64,000 nucleotides of DNA from Chloranthus sessilifolius (taxonomy: Eukaryota > Streptophyta > Magnoliopsida > Chloranthales > Chloranthaceae): the NCBI GenBank assembly GCA_021018995.1, contig CM037590.1:73255597-73319596 (forward strand), given 5' to 3'. Positions within the stretch are counted from its first letter, which is position 1; each line of letters opens with the position of its first letter. Positions 31,961 to 44,234 of this stretch are shown in pieces. Below the pieces are notes generated by a model. It saw nothing but the letters and a program-made list of their open reading frames with translations. It ran no database searches and was not told where the DNA came from. The translations under genes were made by a program, and so were the position numbers.

Positions 31961-33220
31961 CCGACCTCTCACCCTTTTGCTACTCGGGTGACTTTTTGTT
32001 CCGGAATCCGTGAGATTTGCCACTCCTAACTTCATCATCTATGGTAAAAATATTGACTTAGAAAGACAATCTCCACATTCAAGGCTATCAAAAGTCATTT
32101 AAAATTGGTAGCATGTTGGATTTATATAGAATGTTAATTGTAATTTGACTTTTTGACTCAGATGATAAAAATTTTCTCTATACATTAAAACAATCCACAC
32201 ATCTTTGTGACTACACGACATATATAGACTTTCATGTATTGTGTATGGCAGTGAGTGCATCTCATGCAATCACATAGAGATGTGGAATGCAATGTTCTCA
32301 TTTTATTAGTTATAAGGCAATACTTAGCAGATGTTGTATATTTATTTTTTAACGAGTAAATGATTTTTTTAGACGGACTTCGTACATAGTGGCGTGAGCT
32401 GGCTATGATGCTTTTTAGAGTCAGGTGCCACATTTTTTAAGGGATCTAAAGCCTTGGTTAACAAAAAAAATTTCACAACTTATTTTCGAGGTATTATAGA
32501 AGAAGTGTATCACATGTTGGTTTTTCAGTGATATTCTAAAAAATGTCTATCATATACTGCAAATGGTATCGTGTGAAAAATAATAGGAGACAACTTCTCC
32601 AGACTACACTATTTTTCACTTGGACGTGGTTGGGTGCTTAGCTGAAATATTCTTTTCACCCAACATTTACTTCTTTGAAAAGTGCTTTTAAGAAAAAGGT
32701 CGTCAAATATGTCCTTAGTCATTAAAGTGGTAGTATGGGCCAACTGAGAGCTACCTTGGCCCAAAAATCGCACTAATTGGAGGATTTGAACAAAAAGGAT
32801 GATTGTAGCATATTTTTTAATTATCAAAATGAAAGTGCACGCATTAGATGATGGCAATCCTCTCAAAAGGGTGATTCTTTCTTCACACATGTGACAATGA
32901 TGGGCGCCAAATTGGACCACTTGGGTTCATCAAAGATGTGTGCGACGTGGCATAAAGGCCCTTATCATGTTGTATCAATGGACCTCTCGTACAGAGCAAC
33001 CGACTAGGTCACCAATGTTAGCACCATTTTGGTGTCATGTGATGCCTGTTTCACAAAGTCATCATATAAACTTCATTCATCCTGCTATTAGATTGAAAAA
33101 CTGTTTGCACCATATTATTAAGAGAGTAAGAATTGCCAAAAAAAATTTAGCTCACTCTTCTAACTATGGTTGGTATTGAGATCCAACCCTAAATTGGGTT
33201 GGGTTAAACTAGTTTTAATG
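31961..33220. other. No recognised gene
   Basis: AT-rich. An open frame at 32609-32920 (minus) shows no domain that I recognise. Confidence 0.5.
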
Positions 33221-33486
33221 GAAGAGTTGGCATTAGGTAGCCGATTGGAGCGCTACTGATGGTGCTCTCATCAATCTCCCTCTGCTAACTTTGAGAAATT
33301 AACTGATGCTTTTGCGCGTCAAACAAAGCCATGGAAAGTGGAAAGCATTCTTTCACTCACTTTCATGGTCAAAAATGATTATGCACCTTTGGAGGCTTAA
33401 CCATTTGGACTAAAGATCGTCTTTGAGCACCATCAGCACTCGGGTTGAGTACCTAACAGTAGCCACTACTGCAACTCATTCGTTAA
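33221..33486. mobile_element. Probable MITE with imperfect terminal inverted repeats
   Basis: The left arm (GAGTTGGCATTAGGTAGCC then GGAGCGCTACTGATGGTGCTC) pairs with the reverse complement of the right arm (AGCACCATCAGCACTCGG then GAGTACCTAACAGTAGCC). About 50 bp of stem per side. The target duplication is unclear. Confidence 0.5.
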
Positions 33487-33984
33487 GATAGTAGTATAAT
33501 CTGTAAGATGTGTTCTGGTATTTATAAATTAGAAGAGACAGGAACTTGGTATATATCTGGTTTTGATGTCAAAATCTCTTGTACGCACTGCTGTGACGTG
33601 ATGTAATTGGTTGTAAGTGCGGTGGGACTCAATTAATGCAAGTCGGTGCACTCAATCACATCGCGCCACGTCAGCCGAGTTCACTTTGTTCTCAACAAAT
33701 CTATCCTAAATTTATAATTTTCCTTAATATATTAAACCCTGGTGACCTTACTTCTAGGTTTGATTGTGTAACATGGTGAACATATATTTTACTAATATAA
33801 ACATATAAACTAAACTCAGCCCCAGAAAATATCCAAAGGTCAATTTAAACAATCCTAACACTTCAATATGGCTTTCAAATCATGTGAAGGGCATTTTTAA
33901 TACTAACATCATTCATGATATTCTGCCACTCTGGGGACTTTAAATGGTCAAAGATGTACGCCACATGCCATAAAAATGGTATTA

Positions 33985-35140
33985 CAGTTGATATTTTAAT
34001 TCAACAAATATAATTATTGTTTGAGAAAATATATATGTTGGAGACTGAGTATAAAACAAGTGGCATATAAATACAAATAAGGTCTGTAGTCAGGTCCAAG
34101 TTAAACCCAATATACTGGGGTATAAGTGGTATGGAAAATACTTTAATTTCACGCACAGTATGAAGAAGCGGAAACCATGAAAATCGAAATTTCTCTATAT
34201 CCAAGAGTTTAAAGCTTGGTTGAACCATGAAGGTTTAACCAAAGCTCATACAAATAAATTAAATTATAACCAAACATTTTTTTTTTTTTGAATTAGGACT
34301 ATATATAACTAACCATTTGAGATGGGTATATACTTTTTTTTTAATAAGGAGATGGATATAGACCAATTTTATTATATACAAATAAAATTATAGTTTTCAA
34401 CAAGTGTTAGCATATTAAGTGTGTTTAATTTCGGCAATTTATCAGCTACTAGGAATTCAAGTTTGCCAACTAGTATGAAATAATTGGGCCATATAAAACC
34501 AATGGCACTATGCAAGGCTAGGCCCATGGAATACAGTCAATAGGGCCCCAATCGCTAGGTTGTACTTTTTATATATCAAAACTTTTATTTTTATTTTTAT
34601 TTATTTATTTATTTTTAATCGGTAAGACCCAATCCTTTGTAGTTGATATTTTAAAACAAAATATTATTGTTTGAGAAAATTAAGATGTTAGCGACTAGTA
34701 CATACTACATGCAACAACTGGCACATAAATACAAATAAGGTCTTTAGTCAAGTCCAAATTAAACCCAAAATGGGGTTTAACTGGTCATAAAACCTTCTGG
34801 AGAACACTTTCACGCACAATATGGAGTGGAGACCCTGAAAGTCGAGCTTTCTCTGTATCCAACGGTTTAAAACTTGGTTGAATTATGAAGGCTTCAACTA
34901 GTACTTCAACTAGTTGGACTTGACCAAAGCCCATACAAATAAACTTATAACCAACTATTCTAATTTTACTGTATACAAATGAAATTATAGTTTCCAACAA
35001 GTGTTAAGTACATTTTCACAATACTCATTTTCAGCAATGTGCCGGCTACTAGGAAATTGAGTTTGCCAACCAAATAATTGGGCCATATAGACCTAATGGT
35101 ATGCAAGGCCTGGCCCATTGACTAAAATCAATAGGGCCCG
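33985..35140. repeat. Diverged tandem duplication, two copies of 0.5-0.6 kb
   Basis: Copy 1 (about 33985-34555) and copy 2 (about 34640-35140) share in order: TATTGTTTGAGAAAAT, AAATACAAATAAGGTCT, TTTCACGCACA, GTTTAAA.CTTGGTTGAA, AGTTT.CAACAAGTGTTA, AATTGGGCCATATA and CAATAGGGCCC. Copy 1 contains extra T-rich inserts. The segment between them (34575-34625) looks like an L1 tail on the minus strand. Confidence 0.8.
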
Positions 35141-35448
35141 TTGCATGGACCAGACCAAAAGTTCTTTTAGGTTGTATTTTAATTAGCTCAAAGAAACGCG
35201 AGGTAGGCTCAGGCCCAATTTTTAACTTATGAACCGAGCTTGGTTCACAGTTCCATCATATAGATCAAATTCATCCTAATATTTCATCTAAAAATTATAT
35301 GACGTACAGTTAGGCTATATTAATTTGAATCAATGACCCGCTCACCAAATTGATGAGTGAGTTGGTGGCCTTATACTCTACCACTTTCAGCTTTTTAGAT
35401 AACTACTAAGAAACACATGCGATGCACCGGAAAAAAAAGAACGAAAGA

Positions 35449-35498
<50 letters not shown>

Positions 35499-36280
35499 TG
35501 ACTTGATTTTCTTAAACGAAATAGGATGAATTTTTAGCTTTTTATTAATAAGTGACTAACAAAGGATTGCTAAAATAGGATTGAAGTTGTCCTCTACACA
35601 AATGTGTACCACTGTTTATATATATAGAATGCATAGATCATATGAAGAAATGATTAAAAAATAAGATTAAATCTCTTTCTAACATTAATTAATAGTATTA
35701 ATAGTATTATTCCTTACAATATTAATAATAAGATTCAACTTTTGAGGGTAGGAATGCAAAATCATTGATAAAATCAAAATAGGTTAAAAAAATTAGAATG
35801 TGCTAGGTATGAGATGCCTGAAACTACTGTTTTCATGGAATTCTAAGGCAATGAATTTGAAAAATATGATATATTCTTGTGACTAAATTTAAAAACCAAG
35901 AGCGAGCCATTTTACCATCTATTCTATTTGGGACCAGCTAACTTCAATCATATCTTGGAGACAGAAAAGATCACCTATGTCATTATATGTAATGCAAATG
36001 ACTCCATCTTCAATTTATAACACAACACAAAAAATCAACCTTAAAGTCTTGCATTGTATTTGTATTGCATTTATAAGCACAATTTGAAGCAAGCATCCAT
36101 AATAAAGTATAAATCTAGGTACAAATTTTCCTTGACAATTTGGGATTAATCCATAGATTTAATATGTCTTCATCTCTAATTAAAAATATAGTAGCATTAT
36201 ATACCTAATCTCTTCCATTAATATAGAACGGTTGAATGGTCATTAATTTTAATTACCAGTTCACAAATTCACGCTAAAAA

Positions 36281-36367
<87 letters not shown>

Positions 36368-36426
36368 CTCACAATTAGAGTCCAAAAAGCACTATAAATA
36401 TAGATGTTTACAATAGGGAAAAGACG
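35141..36426. other. No recognised gene; (GA)n and (TA)n tracts
   Basis: (GA)n at 35445-35497 and a long (TA)n at 36282-36362. The rest is AT-rich with no recognised domain. It ends at the copia insertion. Confidence 0.6.
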
Positions 36427-37147
36427 TGTTGATATAGGTTTGACCCCAACACGTATCTGGAAACACTCTAAGGAGTGGTCTCGGGTCTCAGTCAATCGAT
36501 CAGGCTCTAGGAGTCGATCGATCGAATATGAGTGTAATTAGATCTAAGAACTTAATTTTTAGGTTGCTCACGGACTGAACTCGATCGATTGAAGTGTGAA
36601 AGTCAATCGATCGATTCTGAGCGGATTCAAATCCGTGGTTTTGAATACTTGGTTGAAATAGAAGATTTTCTGGGCCAAGGTTCCTAATGCGTTTTAGAGT
36701 CTATTACCAGAGGATTTTCTTTAGGGTTCCAGAGAGACCTCTGAGAGAATTTTCAAGAGAAAAAATTGTGGTGAATACTTTGAAAGGCAAAGTATTGAAG
36801 AATTGTTTGGTGATTCAAGATCCGATTGAAGTCGTTCTTGTGTCGGAATCGTAACTATATTCCGACAGATTCCTTCTTTGTTCTCTAAAGGACAACGTCC
36901 TTGGTTTGATAATGGTTTTATTGTTAAATATCGTGTTTGATTTTGATTGAGTTTGCACTAGAGAGAAGAGACTGTGTGCGTTGTAAACGTTTATAAATAG
37001 TGCATATACTCCCATGAACGTAGCCCTCGATTGGGTGAACCACGTAAATATTTATGTTGTGTGTGTGTGTGATTGTTTCTTGCATCTTCTTATTTTTTCG
37101 CATTCATCGTGATCGAAAATTCGGTATAGTGGGTAGAATCCCTAACA
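36427..37147 (+). repeat. Copia 5' LTR
   Basis: 721 bp, TG...CA ends. Palindrome modules at 36489-36526 and 36580-36624, TATA box TATAAATA at 36992-36999, then a GT-rich stretch near 37060. Differences from the 3' LTR are scattered throughout, including a TTGAAAGGCAAAGTA segment absent from the other. Confidence 0.95.
36489..36624. promoter_or_regulatory. CGATCGAT palindrome modules in the copia LTR
   Basis: Module II (CAGTCAATCGATC, CTCTAG spacer, AGTCGATCGATCGA) at 36489-36526, then module I (CTCGATCGATT, spacer, AGTCAATCGATCGATT, GCGG) at 36580-36624. They lie upstream of the TATA box. The 3' LTR has both at 41148-41283. They parallel the chromovirus LTR modules at 3111-3273. Confidence 0.65.
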
Positions 37148-37887
37148 AGTGATATCAAAGCGAGGTTTACGCTACAATGGCGTTGAAGGTCTCGAATGCA
37201 CGATTCAAGGTGGAAAAGTTTTAGGGGGAGAATAATTTTACTTTGTGACAAGTCAAGGTCACAGATCTTGTTGTCCAACAAGGTATTGATGATGCTCTAC
37301 TTTGGAAGGAGATAGTAAAGAAGGCAGAGACGTACGATGAAGAGTGGATCTATATTGATAAGAGAGCCGTAAGCACTATCTGATTGTGTTTGTCCGATGA
37401 AGTTCTGTACAATGTTCTTCATGAGAAGACGACTGTGGATCTGTGAAAGAAGATAGAATCTCTCTATATTACAAAGTCGTTGTTCAACTATTGAGCATTG
37501 AGGCGAAACTTAAAGAAGAAGATCTCGCACTTCTTTTACTCACCTCATTACCTGTATCTTATGAGCACCTTGTTACCATATTAATTTATAGTAAAGATAT
37601 TATTGTCATCGAAGAAGTAACTGCTACACTTCTTTTCGACGAATTGAAAAAACAGTCTGAATCTAACTCCGAAGGAATTAGTCTCTTGAGCGAAAGGGGT
37701 CGAAATCATGATCGCAAAAGAGGCACGTCCAAAGGAGATAATAAATCAACGAGAGGAAACAACATGTCCAAATCTAGGGGTGACAGAAAAGATGTTATCT
37801 GTTACTTCTGTAAGCAATATGGACATATTCACAAATATTGCAAACATAGACTGAATAAAGATAAGGGTGATGAAGGGACTTCGCAAT
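37148..37887 (+). pseudogene. Copia gag with zinc knuckle
   Basis: Starts near 37176 (MALKVSNARF) with in-frame stops soon after. The frame 37443-37889 holds the UBN2-type gag core LALLLLTSLPVSYEHL and a complete zinc knuckle CYFCKQYGHIHKYC (CX2CX4HX4C) near 37800-37841. A basic Arg/Lys/Gly/Asn tract precedes the knuckle. Confidence 0.88.
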
Positions 37888-37925
37888 AGGCTAGAGTTGC
37901 CAAGTCAGATTCTGGTGAAGACTTA

Positions 37926-38510
37926 TTGTGTGCATTGTTAGGCTCCAGTCAGTTTGATAGTAGATGGATCCTAGATTTAGGGGCATCGTCTCACATGTGT
38001 CCTTATAAGGATTGGTTTGACCAATATAAGGTAGCCAATGGTGTGACGATTTTGATGAGAAATAATAGTGTATGTGAAATAGTGGGTATCAGTGCAATCA
38101 GAATCAAAATGTTTGATGGTTGTGTTAGCACTCTTACTGAGGTTAGGCATGTGCCTGATCTGAAGAAAAATCTGATCTCATTGGGGGCATTGGATGAGAT
38201 AGGATGTCGAGTCATCCTAGAATCCGAAAAACGAAAGGTCATACGTGGTGCTATAACCTTGATGAAAGGTGAAAAGATGAAAAATATGTATACTTTAATA
38301 AACAACACAATCATCGACGGTAATGTCACGACTATGAAAGGTTATAAGGATCTACCAGATTTGTGGTACAAGAGGCTTGGTCACATAAGTGAACGTGGGC
38401 TGACAGAGTGTATAAAAAATAATATAATTTCTGGCATTCAAACTTATAAGCTAAATTTTTGTGAAGATTGTATCTTCAGAAAGCAAAATAAAGTCAGTTT
38501 CTTCACATGA
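37926..38510 (+). pseudogene. Copia protease and start of integrase
   Basis: The protease block reads WILDLGASSHMC where copia proteases have Asp-Ser-Gly or Asp-Thr-Gly: the middle residue is Leu. NLISLGALDEIGC follows, then the GAG-pre-integrase zinc region LWYKRLGHISERGL and CEDCIFRKQ. A stop at 38508-38510 ends the frame inside the integrase. Confidence 0.9.
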
Positions 38511-38519
38511 AAACATATT

Positions 38520-39278
38520 TCGAAGGGATTGATTGATTACATACATTCAGATGTATGGAGACCGATAAAAGTCACTTCAGTAGGTGGAGTCAACTACTTT
38601 GTGTCATTCATAGATGACTACTCCAGAAAAGTTTGGGTGTATCCGATTTAAAATAAGTTGGATGTGCTTCAGAAATTCAAGTAGTGACAGAGTATGGTTG
38701 AAAAGCAGACAGACAGAAAGGTAAAGATTCTCATATCAGATAATGGTGGAGAATACTTGTCATCAGAGTTCAAGGCTTACTTTAAAAGTCAATGGATTGT
38801 TAGACACTTAACAATTCCTGAAAATCTTCAACAAAACGGTATGACGGAGAGGATAAACAGAACACTAGTAGAAAAAGCATGATGTATGTTGAATCATTCC
38901 GGCTTGAGTCATGGGTTATGGGCAGAGGCAGTAAACAAGACATGTTACTTAATCAATCGGTCGCCTTCAGCGACATTGAACTCAAAAACAGCAGATGAGA
39001 TTTGGTATGGTAGATACGGGAGTTACTCTCATTTGAGGGTATTTGAATGTGTGGCTTATGCATTATATCAGGGAAGTGAACGATCCAAGTTGGATCCAAA
39101 ATCTAAAAAGTGTGTTTTGATTGGCTATGGTGAAAGAGTCAAGGGTTATCGTTTGTGGGATACACAATCTCACAAAGTGATAATTAAAAGAGATGTTACT
39201 TTCAACGAAGATGAGTTTTCGATGAAAAAGGCGAAAGACAAACCTCAGTCATCTGGTGAACCTCAGGTTACAAATTGA
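38520..39278 (+). pseudogene. Copia integrase core
   Basis: Contains HSDVWRPIKV (first Asp), FVSFIDDYSRKVWVYPI, then after stops ILISDNGGEYLSSEF (second Asp) and ENLQQNGMTERINRTL (Glu), so all DDE positions are present. 38886-39278 adds WAEAVNKTCYLINRSPS and the RSKLDPKSKKCVLIGYG block. Stops at about 38650, 38685 and 38880. Confidence 0.9.
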
Positions 39279-39539
39279 TGTTGAAAGGTATAGACAAGAT
39301 GAGAAAAATAATAAAAACTCTGAGATAGAGCATGATGGCATGATTTCTCAAGACTTGCAGTCCCAGGTACCAGTTCAGGTTTAGGTTTAGACTACCTTAA
39401 GAAGGTCAGTAAGGACGAAGAAACATCCTGAAAAGTTTAATGATATGATTCTTTTAATACTTAAACTTATCACAGAGAATGGAGAACTAAGCACAGTTTC
39501 AGAAGTTCGGATGGATACAGATGCAGTAAAGTGACAATT

Positions 39540-40390
39540 AGTCATGGAAGAAGAATGGCAGTCACTTTTGAAGAATGAGACTTAGGATCTCATGAAACTT
39601 TCTATAGGAAAGAAAATCATAAGTTGTAAATGAGTCTTTCGAAAGAAAGAATATGATAAGAGTGAAATTCCGAAGTTCAAAGCAAGGCTAATTGCAAAGG
39701 GATTTTCTCAGAAAGAGAGTATCGATTTTAATGAGATATTCTCTCCGGTTGTGAAGCACATTTCGATTCGCACGTTGTTGGTCATTGTTGCTTAGAAAGA
39801 TCTCGAACTAGAATAGATGGATGTAAAAATAACTTTCCTCCATGGAGATTTTCAGGAAAAAATTTATATGCGACAACCAGAAGAATTTGAAGCAGAAGGG
39901 TCAGAATTACTCGTTTACAGATTGAAGAAATCTTTGTACGGTCTCAAGTAGGCACCTAGACAGTGGTACAGAAAGTTTGATTCATATATGCTGAGCATAG
40001 GATATCACAGAGGGCAGTATGATTATTGTGCCTATTGGAAAGAGTATTATAAAGGAGAAAGAATCTTCATAATTCTCTATGTAGATGATATACTGATAGC
40101 AGTAAGAAGCAAGATTGAAATCAATAAGTTGAAATAGTCATTGAGTCAGAAGTTTGAGATGACAGATCTTGATTCCACAAATAAGATCCTAGGTATGAAA
40201 ATCACGAACGATCGTGAGAAGAAAAAGCTTTGGCTAACTCAAAGGACTATTATCCAAAAGCTCATTGAGAAGTGCAATATGAGTGATGTTAAGCTTGTAT
40301 CAACTCCTCTAACAGAGCATTTTAAGCTCACAAAGAATATGAGTCCGTCCACACATGAAGAATATTTCATATGCAAATGTTGTTGAGAGT
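39540..40390 (+). pseudogene. Copia reverse transcriptase
   Basis: Reads KFKARLIAKGFSQKE, FNEIFSPVVKHISIR, MDVKITFLHGDF, RLKKSLYGLK then a stop in place of Gln, APRQWYRKF, and the intact catalytic block ILYVDDILIAV (40076-40108). Many stops (CAA/CAG to TAA/TAG or TGG to TGA/TAG type changes) interrupt it. Confidence 0.92.
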
Positions 40391-40394
40391 TTGA

Positions 40395-41038
40395 TGTATG
40401 ACATGGTGAGTACACAGCCAGATTTAGTATAGACCTTGAGTGTAGTTTGCAAGTATATGTCTAATATGGGTAAGAAATATTGGCTTGCAATGAAATAGAT
40501 ATTAAGATATCTGAAAGGTACAGCTGGATATGATTTGATATTTGAAGGTGGAGATACATGGGAGATAGATCTCTACGATTATGTCGATTCCAACTATGCT
40601 GGTGATCTTGATAGGAGAAGGACTATCATGAGGTATGTGTTCGTCTTGGCAGGTGAAGCAATCAATTAGAAGTCTATGTTCCAAGGGATAATTGTGTTAT
40701 CAACTACAGAGGCAGAGTATATAGCAGCTAGGGAAGCGGCTAAGGAAGCCTCATGGCTTAAAGGTTTGGTGAGTGAATTTAGTAAGGTTAATGAGAGCAC
40801 CGATATCTTCTGCAGTAGTCAGAGTATCATTCATCTAGCAAAGAATCAGATCTTTCATGCTAGAACAAAGCATATAGATGTCTGGTATTATTTTATCAGG
40901 GATATGATAAAAGATGAAAAAATATCGATTAAGAAAATTGATACGAAAGATAATGCAACAGACATGTTGACCAAGCCGGTTACACAGAATAGGTTTAGGC
41001 ATTGCCTAAACTTGATTAACACTTGTAGAAGATATTGA
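40395..41038 (+). pseudogene. Copia RNase H
   Basis: A LRYLKGTAGYDLIFEG block near 40502-40550, then DSNYAGDLDRRRT, and the frame 40676-41038 with STTEAEYIAAREAAKEASWLKGL, DIFCSSQSIIHLAKN (Asp of CDN changed to Ser), RTKHIDVWYYFIRDM and DMLTKPV. The element's pol ends here. Confidence 0.9.
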
Positions 41039-41085
41039 TGCTCGTTGGGCGATGACGTAGCTAGGAATAAAACCTAAGTAGAGAT

Positions 41086-41784
41086 TGTTGATATAGGTTT
41101 GACCCCAACACGTATTTGGAGACACTCTAAGGAGTGGTCTTAGGTCTCAGTCGATCAATCGAGTTCTGGGAGTCGATCGATCGAATCTGAGTGTAATTAG
41201 ATCTGAGAACTTAATTTTTGGGTTGCTCGGGGATTGAACTCGATCGATCGAGGTGTTAAAGTCGATCAATCGATTATGGGCGGATTCAAATCTATGATTT
41301 TGAATACTTGGCTGAAATCAAAGATTTTCTGGGCCAAGTTTCCTAATGCGTTTTGGAGCTATTAGTAGAGGGATTTCTCTAGGGTTTCAGAGAGAGCTTT
41401 GAGAGAGTTTTCAAGAGAGAAAACTGTGGTGAATACTCCTTGAAGAATTGCTTGGGGATTGAAGATCCGATTGAAGCCATTTTTGTACCAAAATCGTAAC
41501 TATATTCCGACAGATCTCTGTTCTTTGAAGGACAACGTCCTTAGTTTAACAATGATTTTTATTGTTGAAGTGCGTGTTTGATCTTGATTGAGTTTGCACT
41601 AGAGAGAAGAGAGTGTGTGCATTGTAAACGTTCATAAATAGTGCATATACTCCCATAAACGTAGCCCTCGATTGGGTGAATCACATAAGTCTTTGTGTTG
41701 TGTGTGTGATTGTTTCTTGCATCTTCTTATTTTTCCGCATATATCATAATCGAGAATTTGATAGAGTGGGTAGAATTCCTAACA
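41086..41784 (+). repeat. Copia 3' LTR
   Basis: 699 bp, same ends as the 5' LTR. The TATA box position reads CATAAATA (41633-41640), one base off the 5' copy. Palindrome modules lie at 41148-41185 and 41239-41283. A GAGA purine stretch precedes it. Confidence 0.95.
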
Positions 41785-41789
41785 AGATG

Positions 41790-42211
41790 TACCGAATATA
41801 TCAATAACAGGATCGGAGCAACAATTATTTCTCCGAGAGCTTACCTTGACTTGTTATTCCATTCCATATAAATTTAAGCTTTGTATTTGGGTATACAATT
41901 ATCTCTTTGATTTAATGCAATTATCTTAAATATAATAATATAATAAGTGCATCTCAAAATTAAAAAAATAAATTTAATAAGCAAATCAAGGTTCAACATA
42001 AACTCCATCAAACTCGACGCTAATTAATTATGCCTTGAGGCAAGGTTAGAAGACCAATAGTTGAACTACTCGCTTATGTTATAAAGGTGTGGCATTTGAA
42101 AGGCAACCTCCATACCACATTTTCTATAGGAAGAATTAATATTAGGCAGGAATTTGACATCAGACAATGGGTTCCTAAATTAATAATTAAAATATGTAAG
42201 ACTATATCAAC
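41790..42211. other. No recognised gene
   Basis: AT-rich spacer between the copia element and the L1 insertion site; nothing recognised. Confidence 0.5.
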
Positions 42212-42228
42212 AGAATTGAAATAGATGC

Positions 42229-42252
42229 CTTCTCAAAAAAAAAAAAAAAAAA
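42229..42252 (+). mobile_element. Minimal L1 tail insertion
   Basis: Only CTTCTC plus about 18 A. It is bracketed by AGAATTGAAATAGATGC at 42212-42228 and again at 42253-42269. CTTCTC plus A-run is exactly how the L1 at 42270-48313 ends, so this looks like an extreme 5' truncation of the same family. Confidence 0.7.
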
Positions 42253-42381
42253 AGAATTGAAATAGATGCTAGGTCGTAATGAAGGCATTCATATACCTCT
42301 CTCCCCCGTGAGAGTCCTCTAAGGGTTTTTTCCTCTCCTCTCTCTCCCCCTTACCCTGTTAAGCTGTGAGAGTATATCCTA

Positions 42382-44234
42382 ATGGAAGTCGTCATAGAAA
42401 ATATTCGAAGCAAGCTAGTGGTCACGTCTGAGGAATCGATTGAAATACAAGCGAAACTTGAGGAACTGGTGGATCCTTCGGTGATCTGTTTGGTGGGAAA
42501 GATCATCGTCTCTAAAATAGTCAACATAAAAGCTTTCAAAGATACAATCGGGAAAATTTGGAATCTGATAAATAATGTGGTTATTAACGAGTTGGATGAA
42601 AACGTCTGTCTATTTCAATTTTCTGAGACAGCCCAACGCAAGAGGATCAAAACGTTAGGACCATGGTGTTTCAACAATCAGCTATTGGTCCTCTCTGACT
42701 ACATTCTAAACGTCCCGGTGGAACGTATTGTGCGTGTTCAACAAATCTGCCTTTTGGATTCGTTTCCTAGGATTACTGTTAGGCACCATGACGAAGAAAG
42801 TTGGTGAAGAACTGGGAGTACAAATTGGTGAAGTCCTACAAGTGGAAGTTGCAAAGAATGGCATTGGATGAGGTCGATACCTACGAATTCGAGTCACTAT
42901 TGATATCTCAAAGACCCTCCTTAGAGGCATTTTCCTCAAGCTGGTGGGAGAAGATGATAAAACATGGATTAAAATTCAATATGAGAGGCTCCCAAGCTTC
43001 TGCTTCTCTTGTGGTATTATTGGTCACAATTTCCGTGAATGCATGAAAGGAGATGAAGATCACAGAGATCAGTATGGGCCTTGGTTACGTGCTACCCTGC
43101 GTGGATTAGATGTATTCTCCAAGCAGTCGGATGAAGTTATCGAAGATGAGAACATCGCATCATCGGAGACGGAGTTGCGAAGATCCCTTCCTAGAAATCG
43201 CACTCCACTAATGGTAGGAGATTTTTGTCAAAATCATACTTTCCCAATCCAAAGGGACCTTGAGATCCGTGTAGGACCTTCCTATCCAAACATCCCTCCT
43301 ATTTCGTAGAACGACGAGATGGTCTCGACCAATAACGACCCACTTTCCCATTCACAACTGCCCCTCAACTCCCTCAATGCCCTCGTTGTTTCCAACTTTA
43401 ATGGAGCTGAGATTGATGGAATTAATGCTTCCCATCTTGCCCACTTCCCAGTTGAACCGCCATTAACTAACACCACTTTAGCGCCTTTTTTGCAACCACT
43501 ATCCCACTCACAATCGCACCTTAACCCCCGCAATGCCCACGTTGATTCCAACTTCAAAGGAGTCGAGATTGCTGAACCTAACATTTCCCATCTTACACAC
43601 TTCCCTGATGAACGGCCATTAACTAACACCACATCAACGCTTTTTTTGAAACCACTTTCCCACTCACAACCACATCCTAACTCCCTCAATACCCACGAAG
43701 ATTCCATCTTCAATGAAGCCGACATTGTTGGAAATAACGTTTCCCATCTTGCAAAACTCCCTGTTCAACCGCCATTAACCACCACCAGCTTAACACCTTT
43801 TGCGAAACAACTTTCCCACTCAATACCATTACCCACAGTTCCTCTTCCCACATCCACAAGTCAGATTGACTATCATCCAAGTTTTTCTCCTCTACCCACC
43901 CCTCAGCCAACTACCTCCTACCCTTCTCCACTTGTCAAAATAGTAACAACAAACCCCTCACCCACTTCCAAAAATCACTGTTTTAGAGATGTTAAGTGCC
44001 TTGCACGAAAATCTGGGACACTTGTCCTTTCCCCAGAACCTCACAATCGAGCCCCATCCTCTTTCCCCCTTTCCCCATCCTCATCCTTGTCAGAGGTTAC
44101 CCATGTAACCAAAAAAGGAAGAGAATCATTTCCCAGGATGCCGACTCCTCTCCTAACAATAGAGTTTCTGGCTACACCAATCTTCCCATTGACATTTCAT
44201 CGGCGGAGGTTGCAAAGCAACCCCGCCGACAGTC
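42382..44234 (+). pseudogene. L1 ORF1 protein (frameshifted)
   Basis: The first frame, 42382-42807, is a DUF4283-type RNA-binding region: LVGKIIVSKIVNIKAF, then IKTLGPWCFNNQLLVL. After a frameshift near 42800 the reading continues (AFSSSWWEK region) to 42944-43309, which has WIKIQYERLPSFCFSCGIIGHNFREC, a CX2CX4HX4C knuckle. 43319-44359 is a long Pro/Ser/Thr/His-rich tail with three to four imperfect repeats of PLSHSQ and PPLTNTT blocks. Expected role: coat for the L1 RNA particle. Confidence 0.85.

Larger units (their letters stand above)
36427..41784 (+). mobile_element. Full-length Ty1/copia retrotransposon
   Basis: LTRs at 36427-37147 (721 bp) and 41086-41784 (699 bp) both start TGTTGATATAGG and end CCTAACA. 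Flanking 5-mers AGACG (36422-36426) and AGATG (41785-41789) are a target duplication with one change. A primer-site-like TGATATCAAAGC follows the 5' LTR. Internal order is gag, protease, integrase, RT, RNase H, the copia order. Many in-frame stops and the visible LTR differences mean an old, inactive copy. Confidence 0.95.

Noticed and set aside
33545..33700. A MITE around the repeated CACGTC / GCGACGTGATG strings
   Set aside because: Some inverted similarity is visible but too short, and no target duplication was found.
43282..43910. Minus-strand frames with repeated CEWESG-like blocks
   Set aside because: They are the reverse of the Pro/Ser/Thr repeat tail of L1 ORF1, which has the correct order and strand.
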